Shown piece after piece: positions 35,878-44,838 of a DNA stretch of 64,000 bases. Both the position numbers and the translations under genes were made by a program. The notes below the pieces were generated by a model. The model saw only the letters and a list, made by a program, of their open reading frames with translations. It had not been told where the DNA came from and did no database searches. The stretch lies in contig OZ241995.1 of NCBI GenBank assembly GCA_965204465.1, positions 248,001 to 312,000 on the forward strand, given 5' to 3'. Each line of letters starts with the position of its first letter. Position 1 is the first letter of the stretch. The stretch is from CBDBES01 sp965204465 (GTDB lineage: Bacteria; Spirochaetota; Leptospiria; Turneriellales; CBDBES01).

Positions 35878-36172
35878 TGTTCACTTTTAAAAGATAGTTA
35901 AAGATAGTTATTAATTGATAGACATAATGCTGATCATTACTGATCAGCATATTATTAACGACATATAATAATATTTACCTAATAGATAAAACTTGGTTAT
36001 TATATCGAGAAGTCTTTGATCAATTAAAATAAGTTTAAAACAGGTCATAAGAGATGGTATTAGAATACTTAATATACTTTAACTATATGATAGAATAGGA
36101 AAAATATTTTTCTTCACTCTGTATAGCTTTATAGTATAAAAAATTCTTTTTGACCAATAGATCATAGATTTC
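35878..36172. other. Intergenic with palindrome
   Basis: No gene. A perfect palindrome, ATGCTGATCA-TTAC-TGATCAGCAT (35927-35950), lies about 50 bases upstream of the TPR/barrel start and may be an operator. AAGATAGTT is repeated in tandem at 35891-35910. The remainder is AT-rich and includes the end of the korB transcript without a clear terminator. Confidence 0.45.
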
Positions 36173-37195
36173 TTAATTTATTTCCCAGGTTTCACCTGAA
36201 TATAAAATTTTCATCAAGTCACCCTTACCTTTCTTTTCAATATTATATTTTATCTGATCATGAGCTTGGTCCTCATAAGTAGGAGTTTTAACTTTCCTAA
36301 TGACTCCCATCGCCAAAGGAAAATCAGGATATGTCATTTGCGCCAACATAAAATGAATGGTAGGGTCTGGATTACAGGCATCATGTATCAAAATTTTTGA
36401 ATCAGAAACATTTTCCACAGAATGAACTTCTAATTTAGCGGATACTGGATCAAGGACTATGCATTTCTCTTGTTTATCTCCAAAAACCATAGGTTTACCA
36501 TTTTCTAAAAATAAAAGTCTGTCATTACGTATTTGTTTATCTAAAACATTCTTAAATACCCCATCATTAAAGATATGACAATTTTGTAGAACCTCCACAA
36601 CTGAAGTACCATGATGTGAATAGGCTTCTGCCAAAACAACCTGCATATTTTTAGCCAAAATATCTGCCGTACGGGCTATAAAAGTACTTTCTGATCCCAG
36701 GGCTAACTTCAAAGGCAAAAGAGGCCTGTCTATGCTACCATGAGGAGTAGATTTTAATTTACTGCCTGTATATGAAGTAGGAGAATATTGTCCCTTGGTT
36801 AATCCATATACCTGATTATTAAATAATATTAGGTTGATATCTATATTTCTGCGTATTAAATGTAGAAAGTGATTACCTCCAATGCTCAATGCATCTCCAT
36901 CTCCTGTAATAACCCATACATCCAATTCAGGATTCATGATTTTAATTCCTGTAGCAAAAGCAGGGGATCTTCCATGGATACTATGCATTCCATAGGTATT
37001 CATATAATAGGGGAATCTGGCAGCGCAACCAATTCCGCTTACGAATACTTGTTTTTCTTTATGTTCTACTAATTCAGGAAGAGCCTTTTGGACACCCGCT
37101 AATATGGAATAATCCCCACAACCGGGACACCAACGTACTTCTTGATTCGATATGAAATCTTTTCGTGTATATTGTGCTTGATTCTTTTTGAACAT
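36173..37195 (-). CDS. korB: 2-oxoacid:ferredoxin oxidoreductase, beta subunit
   Basis: 340 residues. The thiamine-diphosphate subunit: CPGCGDYSILAGVQKALPEL near the N-terminus with Cys ligands, ISGIGCAARFPYYMNTYGMH-like block, then the TPP/Mg motif GDGDALSIGGNHFLHLIRRN and NNQVYGLTKGQYSPTS. Together with the alpha subunit it decarboxylates 2-oxoglutarate (or a related oxoacid) to acyl-CoA, passing electrons to ferredoxin. It starts 15 bases after the alpha gene. Substrate assignment to oxoglutarate is by similarity only. Confidence 0.88.
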   Translation of the reverse strand: MFKKNQAQYTRKDFISNQEVRWCPGCGDYSILAGVQKALPELVEHKEKQVFVSGIGCAARFPYYMNTYGMHSIHGRSPAFATGIKIMNPELDVWVITGDGDALSIGGNHFLHLIRRNIDINLILFNNQVYGLTKGQYSPTSYTGSKLKSTPHGSIDRPLLPLKLALGSESTFIARTADILAKNMQVVLAEAYSHHGTSVVEVLQNCHIFNDGVFKNVLDKQIRNDRLLFLENGKPMVFGDKQEKCIVLDPVSAKLEVHSVENVSDSKILIHDACNPDPTIHFMLAQMTYPDFPLAMGVIRKVKTPTYEDQAHDQIKYNIEKKGKGDLMKILYSGETWEIN

Positions 37196-37210
37196 AACAA
37201 TATTGAATGA

Positions 37211-39103
37211 TCAGTATAACCTGTTTAAGATGTTATTCATTATTTCATCTACCCTAAAAGGCCTGCCTTGTATGCTATTGATCTTTTCTACCTTGATGCC
37301 ATAAGTGCCCTGTAACAGAAAAGCCAACTGCCCTGTATTTAATTCGACTGCGAATATACGCTCGTATTTTGTCAAGATACTTTCTGTATTGGAAGGGAAG
37401 GGAGAGATATAGTCCAGGTGTAGGTAGGCTATTTCAATATTTTTTTTAAGTATAAGTTTATCCACAGCATCTTTTATGGATCCATAGGTAGAACCCCAGC
37501 CTATGATCAGATTTTTAGCATTCTTTTTCCCGATCACTTTTGCCTTTGGAATAAATTTCTGGATATTAGATACTTTTTTAGCTCTTAGATAAACCATTTG
37601 CTCATGATTTTCAGGATCATAGCTTACATTACCCGTAATATCCTCTTTTTCAAGCCCTCCTATCCTATGCTCCATTCCGATAGTGCCTGGACGAACCCAA
37701 TCTCTTGCCAGGGTATTTGGATTGCGAATGTAAGGGGCATAGTCTTTAGGGTCATCTCTAAAGGTTACATCAAAAGAAGGTAGTTCTTCTTTGGAAGGTA
37801 ATCTCCAAGGTCCAGAACTATTGGCCAGAAAAGCATCTGAACATAAAACCACTGGTACCATATATTTAACGGCGATCTGAAAGGCTTCTATTATTTTGTA
37901 AAAGCAGTCGGAAGGGGATCTGGCTGCAATTACGCATAATGGAGATTCTCCATTTCTGCCGAACATTATCTGCAATAAATCTGTCTGTTCGGTTTTAGTG
38001 GGCAAACCAGTAGAAGGTCCCCCCCTTTGCAAATTGATGATCACAAGAGGCAATTCTGCCATAATTGCAAAATTAATAGATTCACTTTTCAAGGTAAATC
38101 CAGGACCCGAAGTGGTGGAAACTCCCAGAAAACCGGCAAAAGAAGCGCCTATAGCTGCAGATGATGCAGCAATTTCATCCTCTGCCTGAAATGTATGGTA
38201 TTTAAAATTTTTGTGTTTGGATAAATAGTGTAATATATCAGATGCAGGTGTAATAGGATAAGTTCCAAGGAAAAGAGGTATTCCTGATAGTTCAGATGAA
38301 GCGATCAATCCAAGAGATAAGGCTTCATTCCCGGTTATGTTTCTATAAGTACCCGGTTGTAATTTAGCTTTTTGAATATGAAAATGTACTGGTAATAATT
38401 CAGTAGTTTCCGCAAAATAGTAGCCTGCCTTTAAGGAAAGTATATTTGCTTCTGCGATTAAGGGAGACTTTTTAAATTTTTCCTGTAGCCATTTTGTAGT
38501 GGATGCAATATCTCTCCCGAATAACCAATAGACAATTCCTAAGGCAAACATATTTTTACTACGATCTTTGTCCTTGTCTTTAATCTCCAATGAATCTAAA
38601 GCTTTTAGAACCAATGAATTGATGGGGACAGAAATAATTTTAAACTTTGATAAAGTACTATTCTTGCGCGGGTCAGAGTCAAAACCTGCTTTTTTGATAT
38701 CTGATTCTGTAAAAGCATCTTCATTCAATAATAATAAGCCATTTTTTTTAACATACTTTAAATTTGACTTTAAAGCCGCTGGATTCATAGCAACCAATAT
38801 ATCCGTTTGATCGCCAGGTGTTTTAATCTCTTTAGAAGAAAAATGGATCTGAAAAGCAGATACGCCTGCAATGGTCCCTTGTGGAGCTCGTATTTCTGCC
38901 GGAAAATCAGAAAAGGTAGAAAGACTATTACCAGACAAGGCAATTGTGTTGCTGAATCTATTCCCAGTCAATTGCATTCCATCTCCGGAATCCCCTGCAA
39001 AGCGAATGGTTACTTCAGGAATATTTTGCTTATTCTTTGTATGATGAACCTTCTCAAATTTATGGTTCAATATTTTTTGATTTATTTTTTTGGTAAGTGA
39101 CAT
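37211..39103 (-). CDS. korA: 2-oxoacid:ferredoxin oxidoreductase, fused gamma-alpha subunit
   Basis: 630 residues, the size of KorA-type fused subunits. The N-terminal gamma domain (about 30-215) begins VTIRFAGDSGDGMQLTGNRF and includes AEIRAPQGTIAGVSAFQIHF. The alpha domain from about 245 shows GNEALSLGLIASSELSGIPL, YPITPASDIL, FQAEDEIAASSAAIGASFAG and STTSGPGFTLKSESINFA. It probably handles oxoglutarate in a reductive or anaerobic TCA step. The gene pair is transcribed away from the 16S gene. Confidence 0.88.
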   Translation of the reverse strand: MSLTKKINQKILNHKFEKVHHTKNKQNIPEVTIRFAGDSGDGMQLTGNRFSNTIALSGNSLSTFSDFPAEIRAPQGTIAGVSAFQIHFSSKEIKTPGDQTDILVAMNPAALKSNLKYVKKNGLLLLNEDAFTESDIKKAGFDSDPRKNSTLSKFKIISVPINSLVLKALDSLEIKDKDKDRSKNMFALGIVYWLFGRDIASTTKWLQEKFKKSPLIAEANILSLKAGYYFAETTELLPVHFHIQKAKLQPGTYRNITGNEALSLGLIASSELSGIPLFLGTYPITPASDILHYLSKHKNFKYHTFQAEDEIAASSAAIGASFAGFLGVSTTSGPGFTLKSESINFAIMAELPLVIINLQRGGPSTGLPTKTEQTDLLQIMFGRNGESPLCVIAARSPSDCFYKIIEAFQIAVKYMVPVVLCSDAFLANSSGPWRLPSKEELPSFDVTFRDDPKDYAPYIRNPNTLARDWVRPGTIGMEHRIGGLEKEDITGNVSYDPENHEQMVYLRAKKVSNIQKFIPKAKVIGKKNAKNLIIGWGSTYGSIKDAVDKLILKKNIEIAYLHLDYISPFPSNTESILTKYERIFAVELNTGQLAFLLQGTYGIKVEKINSIQGRPFRVDEIMNNILNRLY

Positions 39104-39226
39104 TTTAAATATACCTTTGTATAACCAGCTTTTGATCTTTTTAGAGTTTGAAAAGCTCGTTTTTATTTAATCGATCGAAAATAGTATTATCTTATAGAAA
39201 AAAGTTATGTTTTTCCATAAAATATC

Positions 39227-39280
39227 GAGCCTGTGCGCCAACTCAAAAATGTAAATGTTTTTAAGTTGGCGCACAGGCTC
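39227..39280. repeat. Long perfect hairpin between korA and 16S
   Basis: GAGCCTGTGCGCCAACT (39227-39243) and AGTTGGCGCACAGGCTC (39264-39280) are exact complements, extended inward by AAAAA/TTTTT after single unpaired bases. It could be a bidirectional terminator insulating the divergent genes, but the high GC and exactness differ from the neighbourhood, so a miniature mobile repeat is also possible. Confidence 0.75.
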
Positions 39281-39314
39281 TTTCTACAGTTTCTACAAGT
39301 TTCTACAATTATAC

Positions 39315-39375
39315 TACTTTAAAAAATAAATCTACTTTAAAAAATAAATCTACTTTACAAAATAAATCTACTTTC
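39315..39375 (+). repeat. Three 18-base tandem repeats before 16S
   Basis: The unit CTACTTTAAAAAATAAAT occurs about three times (39315-39368); the third has TTTACA instead of TTTAAA. Each unit supplies a -35-like hexamer, so the array may act as an upstream element or as stacked weak promoters for the rRNA gene. Confidence 0.7.
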
Positions 39376-39381
39376 TAATAT
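39354..39381 (+). promoter_or_regulatory. Probable 16S rRNA promoter
   Basis: TTTACA (39354-39359), a 16-base spacer and TAATAT (39376-39381) lie upstream of the 5' processing arm at 39415, which is where a promoter must be for the stem to be transcribed. Other boxes are possible. Confidence 0.45.
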
Positions 39382-39414
39382 GTCCTTAGAAAAATAATTA
39401 GAAATTGTTCTCAT

Positions 39415-39440
39415 TTGATCTTTGAAAAGCAGATAGCAGT
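39415..39440 (+). other. 5' arm of 16S processing stem
   Basis: Twenty-six bases beginning TTGATCTTTGAAAAGCAGAT pair with 41119-41144 with a single G-U pair. Such stems enclosing 16S precursors are cut by RNase III. Confidence 0.8.
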
Positions 39441-39502
39441 ATACAATAGTATATGAGATTTCATATACAATGATTCCGTATTTTGTACGGAAAATTCTCT
39501 AT

Positions 39503-41034
<1,532 letters not shown>

Positions 41035-41118
41035 AATAGGAGTATCCTGGGTCTGTTTAATTCATTTTAAATGGATCGTGAGGAATTGACTTTTGGATTT
41101 TATTTAAAGATTCAAATG

Positions 41119-41144
41119 ACTGCTGTCTGCTTTTCAAAGATCAA
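41119..41144 (+). other. 3' arm of 16S processing stem
   Basis: Begins ACTGCTGTCTGCTTTTCAAA and is the complement of 39415-39440. It ends exactly where the convergent hypothetical gene stops (41145), so the 16S unit contains nothing but the small-subunit rRNA. Confidence 0.8.
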
Positions 41145-41582
41145 TCAATTATGAAGAGCATTTCTTTTTTCTAATAATTTGTATAGAAAGGGATAAACTT
41201 CTTCCATAAAATTAGGAGGTTGCAAAAAATAGCAATGATCATTTAGTCCCTGCTTTCGGATTACTTCTTTGATCTTAAATAATTTAAAATACCCAGGTGA
41301 TAATGATAAAGCCCAGATAAATATCTTAGGGGGCTTAAAGGCTTTTTGAGGATTATTCCTTATACTAAATTGATCTAAAATTTTTTCAAGATATTGAAAA
41401 TCATTATTCACCGCAAAAACAGTATGAACAGATAAATAAGCCTTTTGAAGATTCATCTTTCTGATCAAAAGCTGTAAATTAACGATAAAACGAAAAGATC
41501 TCTTACCAGGGATCATGATGATCAAAACTTTAGAATCCTTCTGCAAAAGGAATTCTGCTTTTTTGCGTAAACCTATTTTCAT
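41145..41582 (-). CDS. Hypothetical protein convergent with 16S
   Basis: 145 residues, basic, no signal peptide. Strand-helix alternation (SKVLIIMIPGKRSFRFIVNL, FIWALSLSPGYFKLFKI) suggests a small alpha/beta domain. It has no recognised family. Its stop abuts the 16S processing stem. The ATG at 41582 has no strong ribosome-binding site. Confidence 0.6.
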   Translation of the reverse strand: MKIGLRKKAEFLLQKDSKVLIIMIPGKRSFRFIVNLQLLIRKMNLQKAYLSVHTVFAVNNDFQYLEKILDQFSIRNNPQKAFKPPKIFIWALSLSPGYFKLFKIKEVIRKQGLNDHCYFLQPPNFMEEVYPFLYKLLEKRNALHN

Positions 41583-41856
41583 TTGCGTATATATCTCTTT
41601 TTATAGATCGACATTCTAAAACTTAAACTTTGATATACATAATTCTGCTTTTAGTTGCCATGACTACACTTTTTCTCTTAATGATGTAGTGTAAGATATG
41701 TGTACAAAGTAAAGCCTAACGGCATTGATTATTGTAAAACTTGCATAAAAAAAGACTTGACAATATATTTTATATCCACAGAATGCTAACAATAATCAAT
41801 GATCATTTTATAAAATTGGGATGGTATTCTAATTAATAAATGGAGGTTAATAAAGA
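41583..41856. other. Intergenic with IS481 end and GLUG promoter copy
   Basis: The first 100 bases show nothing. GTAGTGTAAGATATGT (41687-41702) is an IS481-type end, followed by GTACAAAGTAAAGCC and ATTGATTATTGTAA, which match in reverse the sequence at 25490-25523. TTGACA (41757-41762) with CAGAAT 16 bases on is the promoter, and the 5' leader with TGGAGG (41841-41846) duplicates that of the 24148 gene. Confidence 0.55.
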
Positions 41857-42967
41857 ATGAAGCAGCTCTGATGCAGGTCTCTTTGGATACACATCGGGCG
41901 CGAATATCAGGAATATTGGCTTGTTGAATATAGATATTTCTTCTTCTGCTTCTACTGATTCTTCTTCTGCAGGCGGCCTGGTAGGAAGGAATGCTACTAG
42001 CAGTATTATAAGCAATTCCTACTCTACAGTGAATGTTTCTTCTGCTTCTTCTATTAATTCTTATGTAGGCGGCTTGGTAGGGTGGAATGTTGATATTAGT
42101 AGTATAAGCAATTCCTACTCTACAGGGAATGGTTCTTCTTTTGCTTCTTCTTCTGCTCTTTTTTCTCAGTCTTCTGTAGGCGGCCTGGTAGGGTTTAATG
42201 ATAGTAGTAGTATAAGAAATTCCTACTCTACAGGGAATGTTTCTTCTTCTGCTACTTCTAATTCTTTTGCAGGCGGTTTGGCAGGGTCAAATATTAATAA
42301 TGCTAAAATAAGGAATTCCTATCATGATGAAGAGACTTCAGGGCAGATGAATGCAGGCGGCAGTAATTCAGCTTTTTTTAGTTGTGTAGCCCGTTTTGCA
42401 TCGGATCTATTTAAGACCGCTACGAATAATACAGGCAGCTGTAGCCCCCTGGCTATTTTCTTCAACTGGCAAACTCCTGTCGACATAGATGGTGATTCTG
42501 TAGCAGACGAGGAGTCGGTTCGATATGACAGTAATAATAATGGAAGTGTTACCGCTACAGATGACTTCGTGTGGAATTTTGGCACTACGTCAGAATATCC
42601 CTTTATAGCCTCTATTCCCGGAACGCCAGACGAACAGGCGGTAAGGATGGCTTCTGGTTTCTTACGTTTTTCAAATACTGCCCTTGGAAGACCTTCTACT
42701 ACAGATTTCGTATTTTTCTATGACATAGGCAGTGGCTCTAGTATTACTATTTCTGGTAAAAGTGTGCAGGGTACTACCGCAAGTAATTACGCCATAGAAG
42801 ATGCAAACGGTAATACTTTGACTGCACCCACAGTAACTGATGCAGGTGTGATCAATGGAGTAAACTCTCTCACAGCAGGTGCTGAATTTTATTTAAAGGT
42901 TACCTTTACCAGGGGTGCCTCGCCTAATATGGCTAGTTTTACTCGTAGGTATAGGTTTAAAAAATAA
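41857..42967 (+). pseudogene. 5'-deleted GLUG lipoprotein gene
   Basis: The leader and ribosome-binding site of a GLUG gene lead to ATG 41857, but the frame is ATG AAG CAG CTC TGA. An internal deletion joined the start codon, out of frame, to AGLFGYTSGANIRNIGLLNI. From there an open frame carries four GLUG repeats (GGLVGRNATSSIISNSYSTV type), the linker and the full C-terminal domain ending SFTRRYRFKK at 42967. Signal peptide and Calx-beta domains are missing, so no exported product is expected. It could serve as a silent donor for recombination. Confidence 0.75.
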
Positions 42968-43003
42968 TTTACTTTCTTTCCCACCCCAGACACTTGGCGT
43001 CCT

Positions 43004-44570
43004 GGGGCTGTCTAAAAAGGGAGTGATTTTTCATTGACTTTGCCAATACAGGCGCTTAATAAGAGTCTTTTGAGTAGTATTTGGGGAACAGCCTGCGGCT
43101 GTGCTGGAGGTATAGTTTTATTTCTATATTTTTGGGTTTTATCTCATTTAAAGTGACTTTTTTCCTGAATATCACTTTTTTTACCTTCTTTTTAGCCCCC
43201 TGCGCAGCCAGTAGGCTGTTTTCCGAATAAGAGGGGCGCACCTCTCCCATGATCCCCTGATCCAAGACGGTCTAAACCATAAGCATAGGAAGAAAATTGC
43301 TTCATCGCATACCGATACATCTTTACTAAATTATAGCTGGTATAGAACATACCTGTCTCTGTTCGGACTTTATCAATGCCCCTGAGAGAATATCTTTTAT
43401 AGAAAGAATTCCGTTTCTTATGACCAAAAATGGTCTCTACCTCAAAGCCTCTTATTAAGCGCCTGTATTTTTCTCTGTGCCATCGACTAAATCAATCAGT
43501 TTATCAGTATCACCTGAGGTCTGCGAGATGGAGTAATCTAAAACAAACCCATCACTCGTGGCAACACCCTCATTATATCCAGGCTTGATCACTTCGTCTT
43601 TTTGAAACATAGCTGTCGCATCGGGGTCTGTCTTCGAATAGCTCCTACGCTTACCTAATAATAATTTTGAATAATTATATTTCTTGAGCCGATGTAATAA
43701 TACTTTTAGCCGACGGAACTTCGCTTTCCTGTCCCGCGCAGCATCACGGCTTATCTCATGATCTTTTAATTGTGAATTAACATCTGTGATCATCTTATCT
43801 ATATCAGAATCCGAGAAGTTCCTGTTACTTGTCTCAGAGTAATCACCATTACCGTATTCTTTACCCTCTGACTTCTCAATGCGAGAAATATAGGAAAAAA
43901 GCATGTCTAACTCTGATTCTATCTTCGCTGTTTGGTTTTTTACACGCTTGCCCCAGATCACCTTATGACGATTCGCATCTGCCTCGAATTTAGAATGATC
44001 TATGAAAATATCTTTAGCAGTAATAATACCATTCTTTATACCTATTTGAATCACCTCCTGGAATATCTTTTTTATATCTTTCTCTAAACGAGAACGAAAA
44101 TTATTCAGGGTACGAAAATCTATGATCTTATTCCCACTGAGCCACTTAAAGGCAATGTTCTCTCTAAGCAATTTAGCTACCCCACGACAGCTATAGGTCT
44201 TGTAAGTAAGAGCCAGAAGCCACACACTTAACAATAACCTGGGATTATAGGCGCTGGCTCCCCCACCTTTATAGCTGGATATAAGAGAATCAATATTGAT
44301 TTTGTCCATAGCAAGCTTGATAAAGCGTGCAATATAAAACTTAGGCAGGGATTGCTCAATATCCTCCGGAAAAAGCTCTCTCTGTCCTGTATCGTATTCC
44401 TTAAAGGTTACCTGCCTGTGTAGATATTTCTTATCATTTACCTCTTGCGGAGGCAGGTCTGTAAATAAAAGTGAATTATTCTGAGACATAACGTAGAATA
44501 GAGCAAAATCGATTTATCCTGACAAGTAATTATAATAGACTTTTTCTCGTAAGCCTTTTTAGACAGCCCC
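43004..44570 (-). mobile_element. IS1182-type element, copy 2, internally deleted
   Basis: 1567 bases between inverted repeats GGGGCTGTCTAAAAAGG (43004) and its complement (to 44570). It lacks about 430 bases of the transposase present in copy 1, including the second catalytic Asp. Transposase remnant: 43455-44489 encodes the first 344 residues, ending DGTEKNTGA at the deletion junction; the tail of the gene follows out of frame. Non-autonomous. Confidence 0.85.
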
Positions 44571-44581
44571 AGTCTCCATTT

Positions 44582-44673
44582 CGCAGGCATCCATGCCTGC
44601 GTCCCCAAATGATCACCCCAGACACTTGACCTCCTGTCAAGTCGTCTGCCCATGCAAAACATCCGTGTTTTGC
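44582..44673. repeat. Palindrome cluster, inverted copy
   Basis: CGCAGGCATCCATGCCTGCG (44582-44601), ACTTGACCTCCTGTCAAGT (44624-44642) and GCAAAACATCCGTGTTTTGC (44654-44673) are the reverse complement of 19349-19440 with the same spacing. A dispersed TGTGCCCGTAGGGTGAAA repeat follows at 44711. The remaining bases to 44838 are the GLUG gene leader with AAAGGAGG. Confidence 0.75.
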
Positions 44674-44838
44674 ACCCCAAAAGTAAGATGGAAAGAAAGA
44701 AGAAAGAAAGACCTGTGCCCGTAGGGTGAAAGAAGGAAGAAAAAATACTTGCCTTTTTGTTTATAATTTATAGTTTATAAACAATATCTAAGTATTTTAA
44801 GAGGTTAGCCATACCAACCCTTAAAGGAGGAATAAAAT

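Noticed and set aside
41035..41144. 23S, 5S or spacer tRNA after 16S
   Set aside because: Only the processing arm is present before an opposite-strand gene; no tRNA fold is found.
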